Source: an uncultured Bacteroidales bacterium
Lineage (GTDB): Bacteria > Bacteroidota > Bacteroidia > Bacteroidales > Paludibacteraceae
DNA length: 64,000 bases
Direction: 5' to 3'
NCBI GenBank assembly: GCA_937915765.1
Contig: CALGHE010000102.1
Location: 62,001 to 126,000, forward strand
Positions 32,562-41,864 of this stretch are shown piece after piece. Numbering within the stretch: the first letter of the stretch is position 1; every line of letters starts with the position of its first letter. The notes beneath the pieces are model-generated. The model did not search any database. It had not been told where the DNA came from and worked only from the letters and a program-made list of their open reading frames with translations. The position numbers and the translations under genes were made by a program.

Positions 32562-34286
32562 TTATTCAGAAACGACACATACTAAACTTTCCCGCACATA
32601 GCCGCCCTTTTCGTTTATTGCTTCAAACCGTATTATATAAGGGGCAACAGGAAGCGCACGACCGTAATTGTCCGTACCGTCCCACTCTATAACCCCTTCC
32701 GCAGAGAGCAGCTCTTTTTTTCTCAGCACCCTGACCAGCTGACCATTCGCAGAAAAGACCTGAACATTTGCAGAATATCCCGCATCTGCAAAAAAATATC
32801 GAAGCACAGCAAACTTGCCTTGCGACGGATTCGCCACATCATTTATCAGTTCCACAGAATTTGCGGAGCTTGTTTCTTCTGCATTGGCGGAGTTTGCACG
32901 TCCCGGAGTCGCGTAACCGCTCTCTTGCGACGCCGAGGCCCACTCACCCTTGTCAAAAGAGCTTCGTTCCAGACTCACCCCGTCAACATCCTTGACAAAG
33001 TCGCTGTGCATGCTCGTCGTGTAAGAAAATTCGTCTATCACATTCTCCTTCTGGTCTAACAGCACCACCACTCCGCTTTCGTTCCCGTAAGACGGCAACT
33101 TTTCTATAACTGCAAATCTGTCACGTTCCGCGCAATCATAATAATTGCAAATCTGCTCAACCGAAGAACAAATCACAACATACTCCTTCGGCAGCAAAAG
33201 CTTTTCCGGCAAAGGCTTCTGCGCATAAAGGTTTCCGTTCGAACGCCTTGTGGAAATCTTTAAAGAAGCCAGGTCCACAACCTTATCGCTATTATTGTAA
33301 ATCTCCACAAAGTCGCAGCCATCAGGATAAGGGTTGAACAGGATCTCGCTCAACAGAACATCGCCCGGCTCCGCGCTCTCCACTAACGCAATCACAAACG
33401 AAGTGTCGTTCAGAACATTACCTTTCAAGTCAGAGACCTCCAAAACGTTCAGCTTATGCACTTCGCCAGACCGAAGAGGCTCGCTAAAAAAGCCGGCGAC
33501 CTCATTCTTAGACTTTTGTTCAAATTCGATTTCAAAAGGGAATTCATATTTAAGAGAGTTCAAATCCACAGCTTCTGAAAACGTAAACAATAAAGAATCC
33601 GACGCAAACGAAAAACGGGTTATCTTGGGAGGAGTATAATCTGCAATCTCTTTCTGAACAACAGAAACGGAATCAAAAAAATAGAAGCCGTCACTTTTTG
33701 TTTTCGAATACTTGCAGTAAAACCCGGCGTAATTTGAATAAGAGAAAACCGAATCTCTGCAAGAGAAGAGCTCCGCAAACCCGGTCTCGTCGTTCAGTTT
33801 TGCAGCCACGATCCACTCGCCTTCCATGTCGCGCCGCACCTTAACTTCGAGCCTCACGGAGTCCATGTTCAGAAGGCCCTCCTCGCTCTCGCCTATCTTA
33901 GTTTTGGTCTTGCCCTTCTGCCTGTACAAGGCGATTTGGTCTTTCGCATTCCCTATCAGCAGGAAGTAACCGTTCAGCGAGTCTGCCAGATTCTGCCTGT
34001 CGCTGCAAAGATAGAACCGGACGTAGTTGCTGCCGGACGGATTCAGCCGGATTCGCAAATTCAAAAACCACTCGGTCTCTTCGATAGCCTCGGACTCTGC
34101 CGAGAGGTAACTTTCGGAGGATTCTGGCGACGCCTTCAGCCGCAACCCCTCCTTCTCATTTCTCACAAAAGCACTGTCTGTTCCAAACCATTGTACTTCA
34201 GACGAATTTGACTTAAAATTGTCTGCAAACTGTGCAAACATCATGTTTCCGATAGATAGAAACAAAAAAAGGCTAAAAAATCTCAT
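32562..34286 (-). CDS. secreted lamin-tail-domain protein with FlgD-like C-terminus
   Basis: A 574-aa exported protein. Signal peptide about 1-18 (ending MFAQ). Residues about 20-215 form a concanavalin-like beta-sandwich (FYLCSDRQNL, GFYFFDSVSVV); about 220-310 is an Ig-like/SbsA-type segment (PPKITRFSFASDSLLFTFSEAV); about 315-450 is a lamin tail domain with VLLSEILFNPYPDGCDFVEIYNNS and the typical GVSLERSS. The last about 80 residues resemble FlgD_ig/T9SS-associated tails (YFFADAGYSANVQVFSANGQLVR, WDGTDNYGR). Probably secreted by the type IX system or kept at the surface; function unknown. Confidence 0.85.
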   Translation of the reverse strand: MRFFSLFLFLSIGNMMFAQFADNFKSNSSEVQWFGTDSAFVRNEKEGLRLKASPESSESYLSAESEAIEETEWFLNLRIRLNPSGSNYVRFYLCSDRQNLADSLNGYFLLIGNAKDQIALYRQKGKTKTKIGESEEGLLNMDSVRLEVKVRRDMEGEWIVAAKLNDETGFAELFSCRDSVFSYSNYAGFYCKYSKTKSDGFYFFDSVSVVQKEIADYTPPKITRFSFASDSLLFTFSEAVDLNSLKYEFPFEIEFEQKSKNEVAGFFSEPLRSGEVHKLNVLEVSDLKGNVLNDTSFVIALVESAEPGDVLLSEILFNPYPDGCDFVEIYNNSDKVVDLASLKISTRRSNGNLYAQKPLPEKLLLPKEYVVICSSVEQICNYYDCAERDRFAVIEKLPSYGNESGVVVLLDQKENVIDEFSYTTSMHSDFVKDVDGVSLERSSFDKGEWASASQESGYATPGRANSANAEETSSANSVELINDVANPSQGKFAVLRYFFADAGYSANVQVFSANGQLVRVLRKKELLSAEGVIEWDGTDNYGRALPVAPYIIRFEAINEKGGYVRESLVCVVSE

Positions 34287-34395
34287 TTTATATACATTTA
34301 TTGTTAATAAAAAATACGTACCTTTGTACGGGCTGACAAAAGTATATTGTTTAGTCTAAAATTTGGACAAAAAGAATGTTAAAAAATATTAAAAA
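34287..34395. promoter_or_regulatory. divergent promoters for asd and the lamin-tail protein gene
   Basis: The plus strand has TACCTTTG at 34319-34326 (asd), the minus strand TACTTTTG at 34344-34337, both matching TAnnTTTG. The two boxes are only 10 bases apart, so polymerases may interfere. The -33 boxes are weak or 23 bases away. Confidence 0.55.
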
Positions 34396-35409
34396 ATGAA
34401 AGTAGCAATTGTTGGTACAAGTGGTGCAGTTGGACAGGAATTTTTGCGTGTCCTTGCCGAAAGAAATTTTCCGTTGACAGACTTGGTGCTTTTCGGGTCA
34501 TCTCGCAGCGCCGGAAGTGTTTATGAGTTTAAAGGCAAGAAGTACACCGTAAAGGAACTTCAGCACAACGACGATTTCAAAGACGTGGACATTGCTTTCA
34601 CCTCTGCTGGTGCCGGCATCTCTAAAGAGTTTGCAGAAACTATCACTAAGTATGGAGCTGTGATGATAGATAACTCAAGCGCGTTCCGTATGGACAAGGA
34701 CGTTCCGCTGGTAGTGCCGGAAGTGAATGCCGCTGACGCGAAAGACCGTCCGCGCGGAATCATCGCCAACCCTAACTGCACAACTATTCAGATGGTTGTT
34801 GCGCTAAAGCCTCTTGAAGAGCTTTCTCACATCAAGAAGGTGCACGTGGCAACTTATCAGGCTGCGAGCGGCGCAGGCGCGGCTGCCATGGACGAACTTA
34901 AGAACCAGTACGGACAGATAGAGCGAGGCGAAGAGCCGACTGTAAACAAATTTGCTTATCAGCTCGCTTACAACTTGATTCCGCAGGTGGACGTCCCTAC
35001 TGAAAACGGTTACACTAAGGAAGAGATGAAGATGTATAACGAAACTCGCAAAATCATGCACTCTGACGTTGAGGTCAGCGCCACTTGCGTGCGTGTTCCA
35101 GCTTTGCGAGCTCACTCTGAAGTTATCTGGTGCGAAACTGAACGCCCTGTCTCTGTTGCAGAGGCTCACGAAGCGTTCGCTAAGGCTGACGGAGTTATCC
35201 TTCAGGACAACCTTGCTGAAAAGGTTTACCCTATGCCGCTGTTCGTGGCTGGCAAGGACGCTGTTTATGTGGGACGTGTTCGCGGCGACCTTTCTAATCC
35301 TAACGGCATCTCTTTCTGGTGCGTTGGAGACCAAATCAAGAAGGGCGCGGCTCTTAACGCTGTCCAGATTGCAGAATACCTTATAAAGGAAAACGACATC
35401 AGAAAATAA
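34396..35409 (+). CDS. asd: aspartate-semialdehyde dehydrogenase
   Basis: NADPH-dependent reduction of aspartyl phosphate, branch to lysine/diaminopimelate, threonine and methionine. The 337-aa protein has the NADP motif VGTSGAVGQEFLRVL, the catalytic cysteine in ANPNCTTIQMV (about residue 128), QAASGAGAAAMDEL, the substrate-binding VRVPALRAHSEVIWCE with the catalytic His, and the C-terminal RVRGDLSNPNGISFWCVGD. A strong terminator follows 30 bases after the stop. Confidence 0.96.
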   Translation: MKVAIVGTSGAVGQEFLRVLAERNFPLTDLVLFGSSRSAGSVYEFKGKKYTVKELQHNDDFKDVDIAFTSAGAGISKEFAETITKYGAVMIDNSSAFRMDKDVPLVVPEVNAADAKDRPRGIIANPNCTTIQMVVALKPLEELSHIKKVHVATYQAASGAGAAAMDELKNQYGQIERGEEPTVNKFAYQLAYNLIPQVDVPTENGYTKEEMKMYNETRKIMHSDVEVSATCVRVPALRAHSEVIWCETERPVSVAEAHEAFAKADGVILQDNLAEKVYPMPLFVAGKDAVYVGRVRGDLSNPNGISFWCVGDQIKKGAALNAVQIAEYLIKENDIRK

Positions 35410-35437
35410 TTAGAGTCTGATAAATAACATAAACAAA

Positions 35438-35482
35438 AAATCGTCCGGAGGGCAATCTCATTTGTACCCCCGGACGATTTCT
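35438..35482 (+). terminator. terminator after asd
   Basis: AAATCGTCCGG and CCGGACGATTT form an 11-bp perfect stem, extended by further G-C pairs inside. The following T run is short. Confidence 0.75.
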
Positions 35483-35499
35483 TAAATTATTTTTACCAT

Positions 35500-36327
35500 A
35501 TGAAAAAGAAAACACTATTAACTTTGGCGTGTCTGTTTGCCGCATTGTCCCTGCTTGCGAAAGATGCTCCCCTAAGACCTTTTTTTGACTACTCAAAGAT
35601 AAAAGGATTAGGCAGTTTCAGGTGGCCCTACCCTTACCCTGTTTATGGTGATATAGACAGCATGGTCTTTCTTTCATCAGCCCCAAAAAAGGAGCCCAAA
35701 ATAAAAGAGGATTCCAAAATAAAAACAGTTTTAAAATTCAATGAGAAAGGCGACGTTGATGTCGTTTCTATTTTTTTGAATGATACTCTCTTACACAACA
35801 CGAAAGTTGATTACAAATACGACGAAAAAGGATTCCCTTCAGAATCTGTATCAACGATAACAGAAGGCAACAATACTTATACTCAAAAAATTACTTACAG
35901 GTATAACGACCAAGGGAAAATTGCAAATCTGACTGCTTATTATAAAGGCGGAGGAATAGAAAAAAGAATTAACTACATATATGATGATAATGGACAACTA
36001 ATAGAAGAAGAAGCTGTATCTTATTATCTGTACAAGAAAATGACTTACAACTACGATGAAAAGGGGAACATGACCGAACTTACACGTTATGATGACCCAA
36101 AATCTAAAAATTTCGAGGAAAAAATAGTTTACAAGTACAATAAAAAGGGAAAGCTGACCGAAGTGAATTACCTTACTAGCGAAGGGGATATATATTTAAA
36201 CTGCAAACTAAAATGTGACAAGAGAGGCAATGTGACAGATGAGACCATGTACGAAAAAGGCGAGTTTACAGAATCAACTAAGTGCCTAATAAAATCAACC
36301 AAGTGCCTAATAACTTATCGCAAATGA
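35500..36327 (+). CDS. exported protein with YD/RHS-like repeats
   Basis: A 275-aa protein with a signal peptide (about 1-20). From about residue 95 it has at least six repeats of the type Y-x-Y-D-E-K-G-N-x-x-E (VDYKYDEKGFPSE, INYIYDDNGQLIE, MTYNYDEKGNMTE, IVYKYNKKGKLTE), similar to the YD repeats of Rhs proteins and small surface proteins. No toxin domain follows. At the C-terminus a 21-base tandem duplication gives TKCLI twice. Function unknown; likely surface-exposed. Confidence 0.75.
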   Translation: MKKKTLLTLACLFAALSLLAKDAPLRPFFDYSKIKGLGSFRWPYPYPVYGDIDSMVFLSSAPKKEPKIKEDSKIKTVLKFNEKGDVDVVSIFLNDTLLHNTKVDYKYDEKGFPSESVSTITEGNNTYTQKITYRYNDQGKIANLTAYYKGGGIEKRINYIYDDNGQLIEEEAVSYYLYKKMTYNYDEKGNMTELTRYDDPKSKNFEEKIVYKYNKKGKLTEVNYLTSEGDIYLNCKLKCDKRGNVTDETMYEKGEFTESTKCLIKSTKCLITYRK

Positions 36328-36359
36328 GCCGTGAACCAAGCACGGCTTTTCTTTTTTTT
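36327..36359 (+). terminator. intrinsic terminator after the YD-repeat gene
   Basis: AGCCGTG and CACGGCT form a 7-bp stem with a 7-base loop, followed by a long T run. The stem begins at the stop codon. Confidence 0.9.
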
Positions 36360-36439
36360 AAAAAAACGTCCAACATTAATGCCTTAGTTCCAAAATCTTT
36401 ATATCTTTACACAATTATTTACGTATTTAGTATATTTAG

Positions 36440-37375
36440 ATGAGGAAATTTTGTAGTTTATTCATTATCATATCATTGCATCTGAACTCGTTTGCTCAGA
36501 TTTCTAACGACTCTCTGCTTTCTCTTTTCCAGACAAAAGAGAAGTTTGAGGTTTTTGAGTCTTTGAGGCAGCTTTATCTCGATTATGAAATGATAAGGAA
36601 AGACGAGCGTCTGAAGCCCTATTTCATCGAGTGCCTCAATTTGGACGAATACTACAAACGCAATCTGAAGAATGCGAGAGAGAATATAGAAAGCAGGAAT
36701 CTTGACATGGATATTTGCTTTAACATTTTGAATAAAAGGAAGATATACAACAGGGACTCCATACTTCTGAATCCTGAGCTGTACAAAATTTACCGTGACA
36801 GCACCATCGAAATTTTGATGAAGAAGGAGATGCACCATTTCAAAGACAAAATTCCTTTTGGCGCGGTGTGGGTTCATAGCCAGCTTAAATATCCAGAAAG
36901 CTACGATTTTATAAAGAAGAAGTGGTTTGAGGACGGAAAGCCCATCAGCGGGAGCCTCTTTCAGGCGCTGCTGAGGCTTAACGATGCCGAAGCCCTCGAA
37001 ATATTTGACAGACAAGTTGACAAATTCGTCAAAGAGCATGGGAAGGACCAGCTTCTTATGGAGCAAATTTCAAGGAATATGCGCATAACAAACTCGCATA
37101 TACTGACAAAATCGCTGGACCTGCTCTCCGTCAGCAGCAAGAAACCGATAACGGCAAACTATTCCGAACCTTTCGGCTGCTTCGTCGCAAGATACCTCAT
37201 AGAGGTTGCTGACCCGGACTACAATCTTAACGAACGTGACTGCGGCACCATAAAAAAGGAGAGAAAACGCATCGCAAAAATCGTTAAGAAAAAAGCGGAA
37301 GCCCTCAAGGCTGAAGAAAAGTTGTGGATGCAAGACATCAAATACATAGATTCAAAAAAACATTATTTATTTTAA
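36440..37375 (+). CDS. exported protein of unknown function upstream of lemA
   Basis: A 311-aa protein with a signal peptide (about 1-19, ending NSFAQ). The mature part is Lys/Glu-rich and helical, with a HEAT-like look in the middle (PESYDFIKKKWFEDGKPISGSLFQALLRLNDAEALEIF), and a basic C-terminal region. I recognise no named family. The stop is 10 bases before lemA, so it is probably the first gene of the LemA/TPM cluster and could share its function. Base composition is like its neighbours. Confidence 0.65.
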   Translation: MRKFCSLFIIISLHLNSFAQISNDSLLSLFQTKEKFEVFESLRQLYLDYEMIRKDERLKPYFIECLNLDEYYKRNLKNARENIESRNLDMDICFNILNKRKIYNRDSILLNPELYKIYRDSTIEILMKKEMHHFKDKIPFGAVWVHSQLKYPESYDFIKKKWFEDGKPISGSLFQALLRLNDAEALEIFDRQVDKFVKEHGKDQLLMEQISRNMRITNSHILTKSLDLLSVSSKKPITANYSEPFGCFVARYLIEVADPDYNLNERDCGTIKKERKRIAKIVKKKAEALKAEEKLWMQDIKYIDSKKHYLF

Positions 37376-37385
37376 ATTTTAGATT

Positions 37386-37964
37386 ATGAAAACAATTAAG
37401 AAATTACTTTTTTGCTTGATGCTGATTCCTTTCCTAAGCAGCTGCCAATACAACGAGATGGTAGAAATGCAAGAGAAGGTAGAAGCTCAATGGGGCCAAG
37501 TTGAAAACGTTTATCAGCGACGCGCCGACTTGATTCCAAACCTCGTGGAGATTGTGAAAGGGTATGCTAAGCATGAGCATGAAACGTTAACCGAGGTCAC
37601 CAAAGCTCGTGCCGAAGCAACAAGCATCAAACTGAACATGGAAGATTTGACAGAAGAGAATCTTGCTAAATATCAGGAGGCTCAAGGAGCTATCACACAG
37701 GCATTGAGCAGACTTATGGTTGCTCACGAACAATATCCTGAATTAAAGGCAGACAAACAGTTCCAGGCTCTTCAGGCTCAGCTCGAAGGCACTGAAAACA
37801 GAATCTCTACAGAACGCAACAGATTCAACGAAATTGCTAGAGAATATAACACTTACATCAAAAAGTTCCCTAACAACTTCATTGCCGGATGGTTTGACTT
37901 TAATGCCAAGCCATACTTCAAGGCAGACGCTGGTTCTGAAAAAGCTCCTAAGATACAGTTCTGA
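37386..37964 (+). CDS. lemA: LemA family lipoprotein
   Basis: A 192-aa membrane-anchored coiled-coil protein. The N-terminus has a lipobox LSSC at about residue 20, rather than the plain transmembrane helix of many LemA proteins. The family signature follows: NEMVEMQEKVEAQWGQVENVYQRRADLIPNLVEIVKGY, then VTKARAEA, AQGAITQALSRLMVAHEQYPELKA and FNAKPYFKAD. LemA proteins often occur with TPM-domain genes, as here (three genes follow). Function is unproven in the family; an envelope scaffold is likely. Confidence 0.93.
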   Translation: MKTIKKLLFCLMLIPFLSSCQYNEMVEMQEKVEAQWGQVENVYQRRADLIPNLVEIVKGYAKHEHETLTEVTKARAEATSIKLNMEDLTEENLAKYQEAQGAITQALSRLMVAHEQYPELKADKQFQALQAQLEGTENRISTERNRFNEIAREYNTYIKKFPNNFIAGWFDFNAKPYFKADAGSEKAPKIQF

Positions 37965-38086
37965 TAACTATCTGCTGAACAGTCCGTGCCGGACCTTAAC
38001 GGTTGGCACGGACTTGAGGATTTAGGCTTTCATACAAAAGCTTGTTTCAAAAGAATTTATAAAACCCACCTAAAAGATTGACTGAT

Positions 38087-38524
38087 ATGGATGAGTTTGA
38101 TTTTCTAACTAAAGAGGAGATTCTCCGCGTGGAGGACGCCATTGCTGACGCAGAAACTTTCACGTCAGGTGAGATTCGCGTGCACATAGACGAGTATTGC
38201 GACAACGACCTTATGGGCAAGGCCGCAAAACGTTTTGAAGAGCTCGAGATGGACATGACAGAACTACGAAACGGAGTGCTGTTTTACATTGCTTACAAAG
38301 ACCGCAAGTTTGCGATTATCGGAGACTCCGGCATTAACGAAAAAGTTCCGGAAGGATTTTGGGACAGTGTGAGAGAGACCATGGAAGAAAACTTTAGAAA
38401 GGGGGATTTCTCCACAGGTCTCTGCGAAGGCATCAAGATATGCGGCAAAAAGCTTAGCGAGCTGTTTCCTTTTCAGGAGGGCGACATTAACGAGCTGCCT
38501 AACGAGGTCACTTTTGGCAAATAA
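38087..38524 (+). CDS. TPM-domain protein, soluble form
   Basis: A 145-aa protein from ATG at 38087 (a TTG at 38078 is less likely). No signal peptide or transmembrane segment. It is a lone TPM (TLP18.3/Psb32/MOLO-1, formerly DUF477) domain: FLTKEEILRVEDAIADAETFTSGEIRVHID, NGVLFYIAYKDRKFAIIGDSGI and the conserved FWDSVRETMEENFRKGDFSTGL. Ends 8 bases before the next TPM gene, so they form an operon with lemA. Confidence 0.9.
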   Translation: MDEFDFLTKEEILRVEDAIADAETFTSGEIRVHIDEYCDNDLMGKAAKRFEELEMDMTELRNGVLFYIAYKDRKFAIIGDSGINEKVPEGFWDSVRETMEENFRKGDFSTGLCEGIKICGKKLSELFPFQEGDINELPNEVTFGK

Positions 38525-38532
38525 CATTCATC

Positions 38533-39315
38533 ATGAGAAGGACTTGTTTATTTTTTCTTTTTGCCCTATTCGCAACATTGAGCTCTTTTGCTCAAAACGA
38601 TGTCCCCGACGCTCCTAACCCGCCGCGCCTGGTAAATGACTTTGCCGGCATATTGTCTCGGCAAACGGTTGCAAATTTGGAACGGGAGCTTGTCTCTTTT
38701 GACACAAGCACAAGCACTCAGATCCTTGTGGTTACAGTGGCGAGCTTTGGAGACCTCTCCGCAAATGAATTTGCCACAAAACTTGGTCACAAATGGGGTG
38801 TGGGACAAAAAGGGAAAAGTAACGGGGTGGTTATTCTCGTAAAGCCAAAACCTGCAAACGGCACGGGGAAAGGCGAGGCTTACATCGCGCCAGGATATGG
38901 TCTGGAAGGCGCTTTGCCTGATATTATATGCCACAGAATCGTAAATGAGGTGATGATTCCGTATTTCAGAACAGGCGATTATAACAACGGCATCATAGCC
39001 GCCTGCAAAAACGTGATGGACATAAGCAGAGGCGAATACACATCGGACAGGACTGACGAGCCGGACATTGTGTCTTTCATTATAATCTTGCTGTTCATCG
39101 TACTCTTCATCTATTTTCTTCGCAAAAACAAAAACAACAATGGCTATGTCCAAGCCAGACCAAGAAGAGGACATGTAACTTATGGAGACATCATAAGCAC
39201 TTCTAGAAATGATAGATGGCATGACAACTTCGGAGGCGGCGGCTTTGGAGGCGGTGGTTTCGGCGGCTTCGGAGGAGGTAGCTTCGGAGGCGGTGGCAGT
39301 GGCGGCAGCTGGTAA
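38533..39315 (+). CDS. TPM-domain protein with Gly-rich tail (YgcG-like)
   Basis: A 260-aa exported membrane protein. Signal peptide about 1-20; TPM domain about 28-170 with PRLVNDFAGILS, TQILVVTVASFGD, GVVILVKPK and YIAPGYGLEGALPD; a transmembrane helix about 178-198; and a glycine-rich tail of repeated GGGGFGG units ending GGSGGSW, typical of the family. It probably sits in the inner membrane with the TPM domain outside. Second of three consecutive TPM genes. Confidence 0.92.
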   Translation: MRRTCLFFLFALFATLSSFAQNDVPDAPNPPRLVNDFAGILSRQTVANLERELVSFDTSTSTQILVVTVASFGDLSANEFATKLGHKWGVGQKGKSNGVVILVKPKPANGTGKGEAYIAPGYGLEGALPDIICHRIVNEVMIPYFRTGDYNNGIIAACKNVMDISRGEYTSDRTDEPDIVSFIIILLFIVLFIYFLRKNKNNNGYVQARPRRGHVTYGDIISTSRNDRWHDNFGGGGFGGGGFGGFGGGSFGGGGSGGSW

Positions 39316-39389
39316 CAAAAAACAATAATTGCACACAGCTCAGAAAGGGACGATATGTTCTGCAATCCAAATCAAAACATTTTCAAATT

Positions 39390-40853
39390 ATGATAAAAAA
39401 GATTTTTAAACCATTTTATTGGATTTTATATATTTTTTGCGTTTTCTGCATCTTTTGGGCTATTGCTCCTGACGAGTTTAAGCCTAAGTGCTACGAAAAG
39501 AACTTAGACTGGTCAAAAACGACCAAAAACATTTTGTTTGGCAGACTGAAAAGCAACCCAGCCGCAGAAGCAAGAGAGAAGGAGTTGAAAGAAAAGAAAG
39601 AGAAAGAAAAGAATATTGCTCATGCAGATGATTTTGAGCATGGCAAATATGTCTATGACTTTGCCTCCATCCTGAATTCCTCTGAGCTTGAAAGCCGTCT
39701 GAAAAACTTTAAAGAAAACTCTTCGGTTCAAATTGTTGTGGTTTCCGCTGCTAATTACAGCACAGACAACAGCATGACAAACATAGAGAACGCAACTAAC
39801 CTTGCCCAATTATGGGGCATTGGCGAGTTCGACAAGGACAATGGTGTGTTGATTATCATAAAACCCAAAACTAATGAAAGCGCCGGGCACGCCACCATCG
39901 TAACAGGATACGGCATGGAAGGCACGCTTCCTGATGTTGTGTGTCACGAAATAGTGCAAAACTCGATGATTCCTTTGTTTAAACAAGACAAATACAACGA
40001 AGGAGTTGAAGCGGCTATCGATATGATTTCAGCCGCCATCAGGAAAGAGAAGAACGGCGACAAAGAAATAAAACTTATGCCGAACGAACATGTGGCTGAT
40101 TTTGCTTGCATAATCAAAAACGAAACTCATCTAGCTCATTTTGAAAAAGAGTTCGAAAACATCAAATCTGAGCACGGCGTGGATGTGAGGTTTATCACTG
40201 TCCCTGCAGGGCATAGCTTCATACCTGAAGATCTGATTGTGCATGAAGATGTTCGCACCTGCCATGAATCATGCAACAAAAACTTCATAATGTGGATGAT
40301 AAACAGATTCTCAAATAATAATAATACATCATCAAGCACTTCGCCTGACATACTCGTCGTTATTAGCGAAGCATCCGAACTTTCAGGGGAGAAAGAGAGA
40401 CAAGTTCAGATTAAGATAAAAGAAGGGAAAGATTCTCTGTTGCCTAACGTTGACATGCATATAAAAAATTTGGGCTCAGATGACTTATACAATGCAATGC
40501 TGAACTTTAACATTGATATTGATATTGAATTAAATAAAATACATAAAATACAAAAAGACATCAACTTAGACTTATATTCCGACTTGACCATTTTTTTCAT
40601 CATTCTGATGTTTGTTCATGGCTCTATTGAACTTGTGTCCATCTACTTGAACAAGATGAATAAGCTGCAACAGTCTCTCATCGAAGAAGAGGCAGACAAA
40701 CTTAGAGAAAAAGGCTGGGGCTATAAAATCAGAGGCGCATTTTATTTTGTGCTGATGCTGCCGGCTATACTTATTGGCAAGATATTCGGAGGCGGAGCCA
40801 AAGCTTCTGGAGGAGGTCGCTTCGGCGGAGGTGGAGCAACCGGAAGCTGGTAA
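39390..40853 (+). CDS. membrane protein with two TPM-like domains and Gly-rich tail
   Basis: A 487-aa protein with an N-terminal transmembrane helix (about 5-27), a short charged coiled coil (about 58-75, rich in Lys/Glu), a first TPM domain (about 82-215: YVYDFASILNSSELE, VQIVVVSAANY, NGVLIIIKPK, TGYGMEGTLPD), a second, diverged TPM-like domain (about 228-370: EHVADFACIIKNET, VDVRFITVP, DILVVISEA), then two transmembrane helices (about 405-425 and 450-468) and a tail ending GGGGATGSW. The first domain is close to that of the preceding gene. The doubled architecture is unusual for the family and suggests fusion or internal duplication. Confidence 0.85.
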   Translation: MIKKIFKPFYWILYIFCVFCIFWAIAPDEFKPKCYEKNLDWSKTTKNILFGRLKSNPAAEAREKELKEKKEKEKNIAHADDFEHGKYVYDFASILNSSELESRLKNFKENSSVQIVVVSAANYSTDNSMTNIENATNLAQLWGIGEFDKDNGVLIIIKPKTNESAGHATIVTGYGMEGTLPDVVCHEIVQNSMIPLFKQDKYNEGVEAAIDMISAAIRKEKNGDKEIKLMPNEHVADFACIIKNETHLAHFEKEFENIKSEHGVDVRFITVPAGHSFIPEDLIVHEDVRTCHESCNKNFIMWMINRFSNNNNTSSSTSPDILVVISEASELSGEKERQVQIKIKEGKDSLLPNVDMHIKNLGSDDLYNAMLNFNIDIDIELNKIHKIQKDINLDLYSDLTIFFIILMFVHGSIELVSIYLNKMNKLQQSLIEEEADKLREKGWGYKIRGAFYFVLMLPAILIGKIFGGGAKASGGGRFGGGGATGSW

Positions 40854-40940
40854 CACAATATGCACGCCTGCAGAAAAGAACATTTCCTGCAGGATACGCG
40901 TTATTATTCTGAGTTTTTATTTTGATTTTACTTTTAAAAT

Positions 40941-41864
40941 ATGAGAAAAATAATTGGATTAGGAGAAACCGTTTTCGACATCATTTTCAAAAATGAACAG
41001 CCCATAAGCGGACGTCCTGGCGGTTCTGTTTTTAACTCCTTGATATCTTTAGGAAGGCTTGGACAGAATGCCACTTTCATTAGCGAATTTGGAGCAGACA
41101 GAATAGGCGACTCAATAAAGAATTTTCTTGCTGAAAATAACGTTGACTCTGACTATGTCTGCATGATGGACGGCAACAAAACCTCTCTCGCCCTCGCTTT
41201 TCTTGACAAAGAACAGAAGGCGGACTATCTTTTTTACAAAGACTACCCTTCTCAGAGGCTCGACTGCATTATGCCGGAAATAAATCAGGACGACATTGTG
41301 CTAATAGGCTCTTTCTTCGCTCTTAACCCGGTTCTTCGCAACCGCCTGGTCGAGGTTTTGGAAGAGGCAAGAAACAAGAAGGCGATTGTTTATTACGATG
41401 TTAATTTTCGCAAGACGCATGTGAACGAGGTTAGACATCTGATGCCTTACATCTTAGACAATTTTGAATATTCCAGCATTATAAAAGGCTCTGACGAGGA
41501 TTTTGAAAACATATATAACGAATCAGACCCGAAAGCTATTTACAAAGACCGCATAGAGTTCTATTGTAAAAATTTCATATACACAAAAGGGGCTGACGGA
41601 GCCAAAATTTTCAGCAACGGATTTGAAAAAGATTACCATGGCAATAAGATTGAACCTGTAAGCACGGTTGGTGCGGGCGACAGTTTCAACGCCGGAATTG
41701 TTTTCGGCCTTATGAAGCACAATGTGACATTTGACGAGCTCAAAAACGGCATCTCTGAAGAGAAGTGGGACTGCATAGCAAAATATGCGATAGACTTTTC
41801 GTCTTTCGTATGCACTACTTACGAAAACTATATTTCTGAAGAGTTTGCCGCTAAATATGTCTGA
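40941..41864 (+). CDS. PfkB family sugar kinase (fructokinase-like)
   Basis: A 307-aa ribokinase/PfkB-type kinase. The N-terminal GLGETVFDIIF and GRPGGSVFNSLISLGRLG motif and the C-terminal anion-hole motif VSTVGAGDSFNAGIVFG with the catalytic Asp are intact. DVNFRKTH fits the family too. Size fits fructokinase or a related sugar kinase; the substrate is not decidable. It overlaps the next gene by 8 bases, so the two are translationally coupled. Confidence 0.9.
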   Translation: MRKIIGLGETVFDIIFKNEQPISGRPGGSVFNSLISLGRLGQNATFISEFGADRIGDSIKNFLAENNVDSDYVCMMDGNKTSLALAFLDKEQKADYLFYKDYPSQRLDCIMPEINQDDIVLIGSFFALNPVLRNRLVEVLEEARNKKAIVYYDVNFRKTHVNEVRHLMPYILDNFEYSSIIKGSDEDFENIYNESDPKAIYKDRIEFYCKNFIYTKGADGAKIFSNGFEKDYHGNKIEPVSTVGAGDSFNAGIVFGLMKHNVTFDELKNGISEEKWDCIAKYAIDFSSFVCTTYENYISEEFAAKYV

